The notes under the pieces: model-generated
What the model was told of the DNA's origin: nothing
What the model saw: the letters and a program-made list of their open reading frames with translations, nothing else
The model's database searches: none
Assembly (NCBI GenBank): GCA_017847835.1
Contig: JAGASH010000008.1
Span: forward strand, 248,001 to 312,000
Direction: 5' to 3'
DNA: 64,000 bases
Source: Oscillospiraceae bacterium
GTDB taxonomy: Bacteria > Bacillota > Clostridia > Oscillospirales > Ruminococcaceae
Part shown: positions 23,773 to 31,858 of the stretch, piece by piece
Numbering within the stretch: position 1 is the first letter of the stretch
How the letters are laid out: the number at the start of each line of letters is the position of its first letter
Program-made: the position numbers and the translations under genes

Positions 23773-24158
23773 AACTGCGGAGCACGACGAGCTGCCTTCA
23801 AGCCGTACTTCTTTCTTTCCTTCATTCTCGGGTCACGAGTGAGGAAGCCTGCCTTCTTGAGTACGGGACGGAGCTCGTCGCTGTACTGAAGAAGCGCTCT
23901 CGAAAGACCGTGACGGATTGCGCCTGCCTGTCCGGTTACACCACCGCCTGCAACGGTGCAGATGATATCAAACTTCTCAAGAGTATCGGTGAGCGCAAGA
24001 GGCTGACGAACAATCAGCTTGAGGGTGTCAAGACCAAAATAGTCGTCGATATCTCTTCCGTTAATGGTAATGGAACCGCTTCCGGGATACACTCTTACGC
24101 GTGCAACGGAGTGCTTTCTTCTGCCTGTTCCGTAGTAGTAAGGTTTAGATTCGTACAT
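23760..24158 (-). CDS. rpsI: 30S ribosomal protein S9
   Basis: 132 residues, full length, ending in the conserved basic tail ([17 protein letters not shown]) that reaches the ribosomal P site. Typical [14 protein letters not shown] start region and [20 protein letters not shown] core. It follows rplM after 12 bases, the standard pair. The mobile element joined at its last codons without changing the protein; the element's DNA now replaces the original downstream region. Confidence 0.98.
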   Translation of the reverse strand: MYESKPYYYGTGRRKHSVARVRVYPGSGSITINGRDIDDYFGLDTLKLIVRQPLALTDTLEKFDIICTVAGGGVTGQAGAIRHGLSRALLQYSDELRPVLKKAGFLTRDPRMKERKKYGLKAARRAPQFSKR

Positions 24159-24170
24159 AAAAAGCCCTCC

Positions 24171-24599
24171 TTAAAACTTGTAGTCAACCGGCTTCTGAGC
24201 CGCGTTCTTGTGCTCAGCACCAGCATAGCAGCGCAGTCTGGTCAGAGCCTTTCTTCCGAGCGTTGTGTTGGGAAGCATTCCGTTTACCGCGAGAGTCATT
24301 GCCTTCTCGGGATTTTCCTTCATAAGAGTGCCGTAGTTTACTTCCTTCAGGTGGCCAATCCAGCCGGTGTGCCATCTGTAGAACTTCTTCTCCAGCTTCT
24401 TGCCGGTCAGAACTGCCTTAGAGCAGTTGATGATGATAACGTGGTCGCCGCAGTCGCAGTGAGGCGCGAAAGTCGGCTTGTGCTTTCCTCTGAGCAGGTG
24501 AGCAGCTGTTGCAGCTACGCGTCCGAGCGGCTTTTCAGCAGCGTCCAGAACGTACCATGCGCGCTCAACTGTCTGTGCGTTAGGCATATAAGTTGACAT
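24171..24599 (-). CDS. rplM: 50S ribosomal protein L13
   Basis: 142 residues, full length. Family hallmarks: WYVLDAAEKPLGRVA near residue 15, GDHVIIINCSKAVLTGKK, WHTGWIGHLKE and VNGMLPNTTLGRKAL. GGAGGAAAA precedes the ATG. First gene of rplM-rpsI, with a perfect sigma-A promoter and a short leader containing a 6-bp hairpin (ATGTGT/ACACAT, 24625-24641) that might mediate feedback. Confidence 0.98.
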   Translation of the reverse strand: MSTYMPNAQTVERAWYVLDAAEKPLGRVAATAAHLLRGKHKPTFAPHCDCGDHVIIINCSKAVLTGKKLEKKFYRWHTGWIGHLKEVNYGTLMKENPEKAMTLAVNGMLPNTTLGRKALTRLRCYAGAEHKNAAQKPVDYKF

Positions 24600-24661
24600 T
24601 GTTTTTTCCTCCTGTTAAAATTTGATGTGTTTTCTACACATTTTTACAATCAACAAAAGTC

Positions 24662-24690
24662 ATTATACAAGATTTCTTCCCGTTTGTCAA
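24662..24690 (-). promoter_or_regulatory. Consensus sigma-A promoter of rplM-rpsI
   Basis: Minus strand TTGACA (24685-24690), 17-base spacer, TATAAT (24662-24667). From here to about 24880 the DNA is AT-rich; I see nothing further in it. Confidence 0.85.
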
Positions 24691-24880
24691 GCCCTTTTTG
24701 CCGTAAATTTAAAATATATCACATTTTCTTTGCATTTCTCTCAATTTCTCTCTATTTTTCTCTGTTTCTCGTAATTCATTTCATTTTTCGGCAACTTTAT
24801 AAAAAACCGAGCAAAACCTCAAAATTAATCGAAAAACCGAGATTTTCTCCGATATTTTCGAAAAACGCCCGAAAACGTTC

Positions 24881-24936
24881 TTGACTTATATATAAAATAG
24901 TGATATAATACAATCAAACAATTGAACAGTTATTCA
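24881..24936 (+). promoter_or_regulatory. Promoter and ArsR/SmtB operator of the metal operon
   Basis: TTGACT (24881-24886), 17-base spacer, TATAAT (24904-24909). Downstream TGAACAGTTATTCA (24923-24936) fits the TGAA-N6-TTCA operator of ArsR/SmtB repressors, placed to block transcription from the adjacent start. Confidence 0.75.
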
Positions 24937-24962
24937 AATGATAAAATGAAAGGAGCGGGAAA

Positions 24963-25319
24963 ATGGTAAATGAAATGCCGCATTGCGAGCTGCTTCACGC
25001 GCACCCCGAAAGTATCGGGAAAATCCGTGAAAATATGCCCGACGAGGACGCGCTGATTGATTTATCGGAGCTTTTCAAGGTGTTCGGCGACTCCACGCGG
25101 ATAAAAATTCTCACGGCACTTTCATACGGCGAGCTTTGTGTGTGCGATATCTCGACTGCCGTGGGAATGACTAATTCTGCGGTTTCGCACCAGCTCAAAA
25201 TCCTCAAAAACGCGCAGCTTGTGAGATTTCGCCGCGAGGGAAAAACCGTGTTCTACTCGCTTGCCGACGACCACGTTATCACGATTTTAAAGCAAGGTCT
25301 TGACCATATAAACGAGTGA
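24963..25319 (+). CDS. ArsR/SmtB-family metal-responsive repressor
   Basis: 118-residue winged-helix repressor. LFKVFGDSTRIKILTAL and the recognition helix NSAVSHQLKILKNAQLV are typical. ELCVCDIS holds the alpha-3 cysteines used by CadC/ArsR-type sensors, and DDHVITILKQGLDHINE matches the alpha-5 metal site. It probably senses cadmium/zinc/lead-type metals and represses this operon through the TGAA-N6-TTCA site. GGAG precedes the ATG. Confidence 0.88.
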   Translation: MVNEMPHCELLHAHPESIGKIRENMPDEDALIDLSELFKVFGDSTRIKILTALSYGELCVCDISTAVGMTNSAVSHQLKILKNAQLVRFRREGKTVFYSLADDHVITILKQGLDHINE

Positions 25320-25332
25320 AAGGAGATTTTCT

Positions 25333-25935
25333 ATGGCAACTTTCTGGGACAGATTTGCAGGACTTTATGACACGATTGAGCTCACAAACGGCAAGGTTTA
25401 CCGTGAAATGTGCGCGATTACACGGCGGCTTGTGCCGAACGGAGCAAAGGTTCTCGACTGTGCGGCGGGAACGGGAGAATTGTCGTTTGCGGCGGCTGTG
25501 AGAGCGGAGTCTGTGCTCTGCACGGACATCTCCGAAAATATGCTCAAAACCGCGAAAAAGAAGGCTGCCTCTCGCCAAAAGGACAACATTTCCTTTGCCG
25601 AGAGAAATATTTTTGATTTGCAGGAAGCGGACGAAACCTATGATATCGTTATCGCGGGAAATGTTCTTCATCTGATTGACAACCCGCAAAATGCTGTGCG
25701 TGAGCTTTACCGCGTGCTGAAAAAGGGCGGGAAGCTGCTTTTGCCGACTTTTCTCACAAAGGGCAACGGAGAAACGATGCTGAAAATTTACGCGAAGCTC
25801 GGCTATAACGCTTCCGCAAGCTATTCCCTCGAAACGTATAAGGAAATGCTGAAATCCTGCGGTATCGGGAGGCTTCGCACAAAGGTGATTGACGGGGTAA
25901 TTCCCTGCTGCTATGCGGTAATAGAAAAAGTGTGA
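25333..25935 (+). CDS. Class I SAM-dependent methyltransferase in metal operon
   Basis: 200 residues. SAM motif I LDCAAGTGELSF near residue 42, motif II CTDISENML near 66, and GNVLHLIDNPQNAVRELYRVLKKGG in the UbiE-like region. Substrate unknown. It follows arsR after 13 bases with AAAGGAG before the ATG. A link to metal or arsenic methylation is tempting because of the context, but the cysteine pattern of ArsM is not evident (only a CC pair near the C-terminus). Confidence 0.75.
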   Translation: MATFWDRFAGLYDTIELTNGKVYREMCAITRRLVPNGAKVLDCAAGTGELSFAAAVRAESVLCTDISENMLKTAKKKAASRQKDNISFAERNIFDLQEADETYDIVIAGNVLHLIDNPQNAVRELYRVLKKGGKLLLPTFLTKGNGETMLKIYAKLGYNASASYSLETYKEMLKSCGIGRLRTKVIDGVIPCCYAVIEKV

Positions 25936-25953
25936 TTTGAAAGGAAAAATGCT

Positions 25954-26175
25954 ATGAAAAAGACGTTCAAGCTGATTGACCTCGACTGCGCAAACTGCGC
26001 GGCTAAAATGGAAGACGCGATAAAGAAAATCGACGGCGTGAAGAGCGCGACCGTCAGCTTTATGACGCAGAAAATGACGATTGAAGCGGACGACGAGCGC
26101 TTTGATGAAATCGTCAAGCTCGCGGTGAAAGCCTGCAAAAAGGTTGAGCCCGACTGTGAGGTTGTGGTTAAGTGA
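25954..26175 (+). CDS. Stand-alone heavy-metal-associated (HMA) protein
   Basis: 73-residue ferredoxin-like HMA domain. The metal-binding CxxC is in LDCANCAAKME near residue 12, followed by the family's VKSATVSFMTQKMTIEAD strand. It acts as a cytosolic metal carrier. It lies directly before the P-type ATPase gene, whose own N-terminal HMA domain is missing, so the two probably work as a split pump. AAAGGA precedes the ATG. Confidence 0.9.
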   Translation: MKKTFKLIDLDCANCAAKMEDAIKKIDGVKSATVSFMTQKMTIEADDERFDEIVKLAVKACKKVEPDCEVVVK

Positions 26176-26176
26176 T

Positions 26177-28045
26177 ATGAGCAGAAAACAGAAGAAAAAC
26201 CTTGTGAGGATAATCGTCGCGGCGGTGATTTTCGCGGGCGGATTTTTCGTCCCTAAAACCGAGGAAACGTTCTCGTTTTTGTGGTTTCTGCGGCTGGGAG
26301 TATTCCTCGCGGCTTACCTCACGGCGGGATTTGACGTTTTGTGGAAGGCCGTCCGGAATATCGCTCACGGGCACGTCTTTGACGAGAATTTTCTGATGTC
26401 GCTTGCCTCAATCGGAGCAATGATTATCGGCGAATACTCCGAGGGTACGGCTGTTATGATTTTCTATCAGACAGGCGAGCTGTTTCAGTCGATTGCCGTG
26501 GGAAAATCGCGGAAATCTATCTCGGATATGGTTGATTTAAGCCCCGATTACGCGAACGTTGAGCGAAACGGAGAGGTTTTCGAGGTTGAGCCGGACGAGG
26601 TTGCCGTCGGGGAAATCATCGTGATAAAACCCGGCGAGAAAGTCCCGCTGGACGGGGTTGTCGTGTTTGGTTCAAGCGGGCTGAACACCGCGGCTTTGAC
26701 GGGAGAAAGCGCGCTGCGCGACGTAACGACAGGCGACGAGGTTCTGAGCGGAAGCGTGAACACAAGCGGCTTGCTCAAAATCAGAACAACGAGCGAATTC
26801 AGCAACTCAACGGCTGCGAAAATTCTCGAGCTTGTGGAAAATTCCGCGGAAAACAAGGCGAAAACCGAGAATTTCATCACGCGTTTTGCGCGGGTTTATA
26901 CACCGATTGTCGTTATCGGAGCGGTTTTGCTGGGAGTTGTCCCGCCGCTGTTTGACGGGAACTGGAGCGAGTGGATTTACCGCGCGCTGACGTTCCTTGT
27001 GGTGAGCTGCCCGTGCGCGCTGGTGATTTCGGTGCCGCTGTCGTTTTTCGGCGGTATCGGAGGCGCTTCCCGTCGCGGTATAATGATTAAGGGCGCAAAC
27101 TATCTCGAGGAACTCGCGCGTGCAAGAACGTTTGTTTTCGACAAAACAGGCACGCTCACGAAAGGCAGCTTCGAGGTCGCGACAATCGTTCCCGAGGAGA
27201 TTTCCGAGGAGGAATTGCTCGGAATGTGCGCGGCTGCCGAGAAGATTTCAAATCACCCGATTGCTAAATCTATCGTAAATGCCGCGGAAAAACGCGCTCT
27301 CAAAATAAACGCGGAATGCGCGGAGGAAATCGCGGGATACGGCGTGAAAGCGGTGATTTCCGGCAGGGAAATCTGCGTCGGGAACGCGCGGTTTATGGAA
27401 AAAATCGGCGTCCCCGTGAAGAACGCGGATACCGTGGGAACAGTGATTTTCTGCGCTTGCGAGGGCAAATACGCGGGAAGAATTATCGTCCGCGATGAAC
27501 CGAAGGAAAACGCTGCGGCGGCGCTGAAAAAGCTCTCGGAGCTCGGTGCTGACAGGAAAATTATGCTCACGGGCGACAGGAAAAACGCAGCCGAAGCTGT
27601 CGCGAAAACGCTTGGTATCGACGAGGTGAGAGCGGAGCTTTTGCCGGACGGAAAGGTTGCCGCTGTCGAGGAAATCTACGCGACAAAGTCCCCGAAAACC
27701 GCGCTTTGTTTTGTCGGTGACGGAATGAACGACGCACCGTCGCTTGCCCGCGCTGACGTGGGAATTGCAATGGGCGCGCTCGGCTCGGACGCGGCAATAG
27801 AGGCGGCGGATATCGTGCTGATGAACGACAATATCGAGAGCGTGCCGCTTGCCGTGAAAATTGCCCGCAAAACACACCGTATTGTTACGGAAAATATCGT
27901 GTTCGCGCTCGCGGTTAAGGTCGCGGTGCTTGTCCTCACGGCTTTCGGTATCGGCAATATGTGGGCTGCGGTTTTCGCGGACGTCGGGGTTTCGGTTATC
28001 GCGATAATCAATGCAATGCGTGCTATGAGGACTAACAAATTATAG
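26177..28045 (+). CDS. P1B-type ATPase, zinc/cadmium/lead exporter
   Basis: 622 residues in the inner membrane; exports soft divalent metals using ATP. It starts almost at the first membrane helix, with no N-terminal metal domain. TGES in the actuator domain, SCPCALV metal site in helix 6, phosphorylation motif DKTGTLTKG, HP motif in SNHPIAKSI and GDGMNDAPSLARADVGIAMG are all intact. The SCPC motif places it in the Zn/Cd/Pb or Cu-type groups; the ArsR regulator favours Zn/Cd/Pb. ATG 26177 starts two bases after the HMA stop; the longer frame would run through the HMA gene. Confidence 0.92.
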   Translation: MSRKQKKNLVRIIVAAVIFAGGFFVPKTEETFSFLWFLRLGVFLAAYLTAGFDVLWKAVRNIAHGHVFDENFLMSLASIGAMIIGEYSEGTAVMIFYQTGELFQSIAVGKSRKSISDMVDLSPDYANVERNGEVFEVEPDEVAVGEIIVIKPGEKVPLDGVVVFGSSGLNTAALTGESALRDVTTGDEVLSGSVNTSGLLKIRTTSEFSNSTAAKILELVENSAENKAKTENFITRFARVYTPIVVIGAVLLGVVPPLFDGNWSEWIYRALTFLVVSCPCALVISVPLSFFGGIGGASRRGIMIKGANYLEELARARTFVFDKTGTLTKGSFEVATIVPEEISEEELLGMCAAAEKISNHPIAKSIVNAAEKRALKINAECAEEIAGYGVKAVISGREICVGNARFMEKIGVPVKNADTVGTVIFCACEGKYAGRIIVRDEPKENAAAALKKLSELGADRKIMLTGDRKNAAEAVAKTLGIDEVRAELLPDGKVAAVEEIYATKSPKTALCFVGDGMNDAPSLARADVGIAMGALGSDAAIEAADIVLMNDNIESVPLAVKIARKTHRIVTENIVFALAVKVAVLVLTAFGIGNMWAAVFADVGVSVIAIINAMRAMRTNKL

Positions 28046-28145
28046 ACCGGCGATAAACCCTCATCTGCTTCGGCACTCCCCTTGCGGCAGGCACAAAGCC
28101 TAGCCGCAAGGGGAGTTTCTCGCATCTGAGGGCTTCTCACCGGTC
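28045..28145. repeat. Composite palindromic repeat, terminator-like
   Basis: Nested inverted repeats: GACCGG/CCGGTC at the ends, CCCTCA/TGAGGG inside, and ACTCCCCTTGCGGC (28075-28088) with its exact complement (28103-28116) around a loop that itself pairs AGGC/GCCT. It begins at the ATPase stop. The layout resembles interspersed palindromic units of Clostridia and may also end transcription. Confidence 0.65.
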
Positions 28146-28199
28146 TTTCCAACGTGTATTTTCAGAGAGTTTTTGGTTTTTCGGAAAAGTCGTTTTCTA

Positions 28200-28228
28200 T
28201 TGACTTTTGACGTAAAACGTGGTATAAT
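28200..28228 (+). promoter_or_regulatory. Sigma-A promoter of the vWA-PP2C-SseB operon
   Basis: TTGACT (28200-28205), 17-base spacer, TATAAT (28223-28228), 32 bases before the first ATG. Confidence 0.8.
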
Positions 28229-28259
28229 ATAATGTATATTATTATAGAGGAGGGTTTTT

Positions 28260-28997
28260 ATGTCCGACAAACCTTTAAATCCGTTTGACGACGCGGAAGA
28301 AATTGCAAAAAAATCAATGGTTCTGTTCTTTTTGATAGACTGCTCGGGCAGTATGGGCGGCTCGAAAATCGGCACGGTGAACTCCGTTATGGAGGAATTA
28401 ATCCCTGAAATTCGCGGGATTGGCGGCGCGGACGCCGATATCAAAATCGCTGTTCTGAAGTTCTCGGGCGGAAGCGAGTGGATGTACAACGAGCCGATTT
28501 CCGTTGAGGATTTCGAGTGGAAGCCTCTTGACGCGGAAAACGTAACCGACCTCGGAAGCGCTTTCACAGAGCTTTCCTCAAAGCTCTCGCGCAACAGCTT
28601 TATGAACTCGCCGTCGCTTTCTTTTGCGCCGGTTATGATACTTATGTCGGACGGTTATCCGACCGATAACTTTGAGAAAGGCCTTGACGAGCTGCGGAAA
28701 AACCGCTGGTATGCTGCCGGAATTAAGGCGGCTGTCGCTATCGGAGAGGACGCGGATTTCGATATCCTTTCACGCTTCACGGGCAACCCCGACAGCGTTG
28801 TCACCGCGCATAACGGCGAGGCTCTCGCAAAGCTTGTCAAGTTTGTTGCCGTAACTTCTTCGCAAATCGGAAGCAAGAGTATGCGTCTTGCCGAAACCGA
28901 GGAGGATTTCCGCACAAAGCAGGAGTCCGCAGCCGAGCAAATCCGCGAGTTTGCCGAGAGCGACGAGATAAGCGCGGACATCGAAGAGGGCTGGTAA
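28260..28997 (+). CDS. von Willebrand factor A domain protein, TerY-like
   Basis: 245 residues, cytoplasmic. MIDAS metal site DCSGSMGG near residue 28, completed by the Thr in DLGSAFTELS and Asp in MSDGYPTD near 138. The C-terminal 50 residues are charged and helical. Similar vWA proteins (TerY group) occur next to PP2C phosphatases and kinases in tellurite/stress-type signalling operons. AGGAGG precedes the ATG; the PP2C gene follows after 15 bases. Confidence 0.87.
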   Translation: MSDKPLNPFDDAEEIAKKSMVLFFLIDCSGSMGGSKIGTVNSVMEELIPEIRGIGGADADIKIAVLKFSGGSEWMYNEPISVEDFEWKPLDAENVTDLGSAFTELSSKLSRNSFMNSPSLSFAPVMILMSDGYPTDNFEKGLDELRKNRWYAAGIKAAVAIGEDADFDILSRFTGNPDSVVTAHNGEALAKLVKFVAVTSSQIGSKSMRLAETEEDFRTKQESAAEQIREFAESDEISADIEEGW

Positions 28998-29012
28998 AAA
29001 GCGGTCGGTTTA

Positions 29013-29825
29013 ATGGAGAACAACAAAAACAGGATTTTTACGGGCTGCGCTTTGTCGGTTCGCGGGGCTTCTCACGAGGAAACCGGCTCCGAGTGTCAGG
29101 ACAGCGCGCGGGTTTTCATCGGCGAAAATTTCGCGGTCGCGGCGGTTTCCGACGGTCACGGAAGCGAAAAGCACTTTCGTTCCGCTTCGGGAAGCGAAAT
29201 GGCAACACGCGTCGCTATTCGTTCAATCTGCGATTTCAGCGAGCGCAATGCCGAAAACGGCGGTCTTGACGGGATTTTCCGCGAGAACCCGAAAAACGCT
29301 GCGCGAAGAATTGCCGCAAACATAATCTGCGGCTGGAACAGCGAAATTGCCGCGCATATCGGGCTGCTTCCGCTGAACGAGAGCGAGCGCGCGATTTTCG
29401 ATAAGTACGGCGGAATATCGAACGAGGTTATGTACGGAGCGACGCTGATTGTGGGCTGTCTGACGGAAAACGGCTGCTTCGGGCTGCAAATCGGCGACGG
29501 AAACTTCTGCGTGCTGGAAAACGGTGAGATGACATCACCCGTGCCCGAGGACGCGAAGCTCGTCGGAAACCTCACAACCTCGCTCTGCGACAGCGACGCG
29601 ATTTCAAGCTTTCGCTGGTTTTACCGTGAGGGTGAGCTTTCGGGAATGGTGCTTTCAAGCGACGGGCTGATTAACTCGTTTTTGAACGAGAACGACTTTT
29701 TCAGCTTCGGAAAACGCGTGCTTTCAGCCGTTGAAAGCGGCTCGACAAGCGCTCTGGCTGAGCACCTTAAATCACGGACGCGGCACGGCAGCAGAGATGA
29801 TATTTCAATTGCCGCGATTGTTTAA
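29013..29825 (+). CDS. PP2C-family protein phosphatase
   Basis: 270-residue metal-dependent Ser/Thr phosphatase of the PP2C_2 type. Metal-binding Asp in AAVSDGHGSEKHF near residue 48, then YGATLIVGCL, and late aspartates in LSSDGLINSF and GSRDDISIAAIV. The N-terminal SVRGASHEETGSECQDSARV is typical of the variant paired with vWA proteins. No kinase gene lies beside it, so the phosphoprotein it acts on is unknown. SseB gene 12 bases downstream. Confidence 0.9.
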   Translation: MENNKNRIFTGCALSVRGASHEETGSECQDSARVFIGENFAVAAVSDGHGSEKHFRSASGSEMATRVAIRSICDFSERNAENGGLDGIFRENPKNAARRIAANIICGWNSEIAAHIGLLPLNESERAIFDKYGGISNEVMYGATLIVGCLTENGCFGLQIGDGNFCVLENGEMTSPVPEDAKLVGNLTTSLCDSDAISSFRWFYREGELSGMVLSSDGLINSFLNENDFFSFGKRVLSAVESGSTSALAEHLKSRTRHGSRDDISIAAIV

Positions 29826-29837
29826 AAGGAGATTATT

Positions 29838-30644
29838 ATGGCAGGACTGAATATAAACAAGGATATCGACAATTCCGTGCTCAACGGGCTTCTCGCTCAG
29901 CGCGGCACTATGGATAAGGACGACAAAAAAGCGGTAAGCGAGCTTTCGGCGCGTCTTGCTTCGGAAATCGTGATGAACGCGACGCTGCTCGGACTTGTGA
30001 GCTTCAGCAAGGAGCCCGAAAAGGACAAAAACGGCGAGCTTTCGGTGTCTAAGGGTGCGAATATGAATTTTATGCTTCTCGACAGCGAGAAGCAGGGCAA
30101 GTATCTGCCTGTTTTCACGGATAAAAAGTCGATTGAAACATGGGGCGGAGTTCAGAAATATTACACTGTTCAGATTGCTTTCGAGAACATCGCGGGACTT
30201 ATCCTCACGGGCGACACCTGCAACGGTATCGTGCTGAATGTCGGCACGGACAATCTTATCATTGAGCGCAGCGTTATTGCTGCCTGGCACGAGAGAAAGC
30301 AGATTTCAGAAAAAGGTCACGCGGACAATGTTATCACAAACAACACCCCGCTTGAAATCTATCCCGCAAATCCGTACCCGCTTCAGCTTTCAAACAAGCT
30401 GTGCGAAACCGCAAAGGAAATAAGCGGAGTAAATAATCTGTGGCTTCGCGGTATTACCCTCAACGGTGAGGCGGGATACCTGCTGGTTGTGGACTATTCG
30501 GGCGAAAGACAGCCGATTTTCTCAAAGCTCGGCGAGGCAGGAAAGCAATTCCTCGGAAATATGCCGCTTCATCTTGTGCCGTTCTCGGACGATTTCGGCA
30601 AAAACGCGGTTGACAAGGTTGTTCCGATTTACACAAAGGGATAA
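29838..30644 (+). CDS. SseB-family protein
   Basis: 268 residues, soluble. The N-terminal half (NFMLLDSEKQGKYLPVFTDK, SIETWGG) fits the SseB N-terminal domain, and the C-terminal half (IYPANPYPLQLSNKLCETAK, LRGITLNGEAGYLLVVDYSG) the SseB C-terminal domain. SseB is linked to altered serine sensitivity in E. coli, with unknown biochemistry; related domains occur in type VII and stress contexts. AAAGGAG precedes the ATG. Third gene of the vWA-PP2C operon. Confidence 0.8.
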   Translation: MAGLNINKDIDNSVLNGLLAQRGTMDKDDKKAVSELSARLASEIVMNATLLGLVSFSKEPEKDKNGELSVSKGANMNFMLLDSEKQGKYLPVFTDKKSIETWGGVQKYYTVQIAFENIAGLILTGDTCNGIVLNVGTDNLIIERSVIAAWHERKQISEKGHADNVITNNTPLEIYPANPYPLQLSNKLCETAKEISGVNNLWLRGITLNGEAGYLLVVDYSGERQPIFSKLGEAGKQFLGNMPLHLVPFSDDFGKNAVDKVVPIYTKG

Positions 30645-30695
30645 AAGTTTGTTAAAATGCACAAAACAGCGGCTCAAAATTCAATAAATTTGTTG

Positions 30696-30724
30696 TAGAC
30701 AATTGCGATTTTATGTGCTATAAT
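30696..30724 (+). promoter_or_regulatory. Sigma-A promoter of small cysteine protein
   Basis: TAGACA (30696-30701), 17-base spacer, TATAAT (30719-30724). Confidence 0.6.
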
Positions 30725-30776
30725 TAAAGTAGCGCCAATATAGGCAAAAACGACAGCGATTTGGAGGGGAAATGTT

Positions 30777-30992
30777 ATGGCGAAAAAGAAGTTGTTCGGA
30801 AACAATATCAAGCCTTCGTGCAAGTACTGCGAAATGGGAAAAGCAGGCGAGGGCGACGTTATAAAGTGCGAGAAGTTCGGCGATGTTAAGGCGTATGACT
30901 CCTGCAAGAAATTCGTCTACAATCCGCTGAAAAGAATACCGAAGAAAGAGCTTCAGCTCGCAAATTCTGCGGTTAACGAGATTGATTTCTAA
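30777..30992 (+). CDS. Small cysteine-containing protein
   Basis: 71 residues with four cysteines (CKYC, IKCEKF, DSCKKF), a probable zinc or iron site. The sequence is basic at both ends. I recognise it only as a small conserved clostridial type without known role. It has its own promoter, GGAGGGG before the ATG and a terminator, so it is a real single-gene unit. Confidence 0.75.
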   Translation: MAKKKLFGNNIKPSCKYCEMGKAGEGDVIKCEKFGDVKAYDSCKKFVYNPLKRIPKKELQLANSAVNEIDF

Positions 30993-30997
30993 AAAAG

Positions 30998-31027
30998 AAA
31001 GCGTTCGTGTAAAAGCGAACGCTTTTT
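30998..31027 (+). terminator. Terminator of small cysteine protein gene
   Basis: AAAGCGTTCG (30998-31007), 8-base loop, CGAACGCTTT (31016-31025) and a T-run. It can also serve the converging gene 31046-31726. Confidence 0.85.
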
Positions 31028-31045
31028 GTTTCGGGAAACAAGCCT

Positions 31046-31726
31046 TTACAGCACAAACTCCGCGATAATCCCTTCATAGAGCGCAGCGAGCGACATTCCG
31101 ATTAACAGCACGAAAAATCTTGCTGCGAGATATTTTGCGGGGAAATCATCGGTTCTGCGGTTTTTGCCGCCTGCGAAAAAGCGAAGCTCTGCCGAGAAGC
31201 AGCCCGAAAATGCCGCGCCAAAGCCCCCGCAAAGAAGAACAGCCGCAGCTGACGGGAGAAGCGCAGCGTGTTGGATTGAAGCGAAGGTAAGTCCCGCGCC
31301 AAGCCCCATAAACAGCGGCACAACCCACACAAGCAAGTCACCGAGCGCAAAAAATGCAAGCAGAAACTCCGCGACAAGACAGCCCGCATTTATTAGAAAT
31401 CTCCCCGAGAACACGTTCCAAAATCCCGCCGAAAACCGCTCTGTAAGCAGCTCGGCGGGATTTTCTCCGAAAGCTCCCGAAAGCGTCGCGACAGCTCCCG
31501 CAGCCGTCCCGATAACCGCTATCGCCGTCATCAGGATTTTCTGCGAGTTTCGGCTGATTTCGGGTGAACGGACGTGAGTGTACTCCGCGTTTTCCTCGGA
31601 AACCGCTTCGGGATTGACGTCAATTACCTCGCCGTCTATGATTATCTCGGTAATTTCGGGCTCGGGTGACTTGTCCTGCGTTTTTTCGGGGATTTTTCCC
31701 GCGGTGAAATCAATGATATTTTCCAT
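31046..31726 (-). CDS. Multi-pass membrane protein of unknown function
   Basis: 226 residues. An acidic cytoplasmic N-terminus of about 60 residues is followed by five or six hydrophobic helices (for example ILMTAIAVIGTAAGAVATL, FLLAFFALGDLLVWVVPLFM, FFVLLIGMSLAALYEGIIA). The helix pattern slightly recalls SpoIIM-type proteins, but I cannot assign it. AAAGGAG lies before the ATG. Divergent from trmB. Confidence 0.65.
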   Translation of the reverse strand: MENIIDFTAGKIPEKTQDKSPEPEITEIIIDGEVIDVNPEAVSEENAEYTHVRSPEISRNSQKILMTAIAVIGTAAGAVATLSGAFGENPAELLTERFSAGFWNVFSGRFLINAGCLVAEFLLAFFALGDLLVWVVPLFMGLGAGLTFASIQHAALLPSAAAVLLCGGFGAAFSGCFSAELRFFAGGKNRRTDDFPAKYLAARFFVLLIGMSLAALYEGIIAEFVL

Positions 31727-31797
31727 CTTGCGCTTTCTCCTTTGCGTTCCTTATTTAAATATATTGAAGATATTTCAGAAATATTCCGCGCGGACGG

Positions 31798-31826
31798 TTG
31801 ACAACAGGCGAAATTTGTGTTAAATT
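31798..31826 (+). promoter_or_regulatory. Promoter of trmB and lipase genes
   Basis: TTGACA (31798-31803), 17-base spacer, TAAATT (31821-31826). Confidence 0.6.
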
Positions 31827-31858
31827 ATTATATATGTAGTTGTAAAGGAGAAATAATT

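Noticed and set aside
25333..25935. Assignment of the methyltransferase as ArsM
   Set aside because: It is shorter and lacks the conserved ArsM cysteine set; only the neighbourhood suggests arsenic.
27248..27877. 209-codon minus-strand frame inside the metal ATPase gene
   Set aside because: Antisense to conserved ATPase motifs; arises from codon bias.
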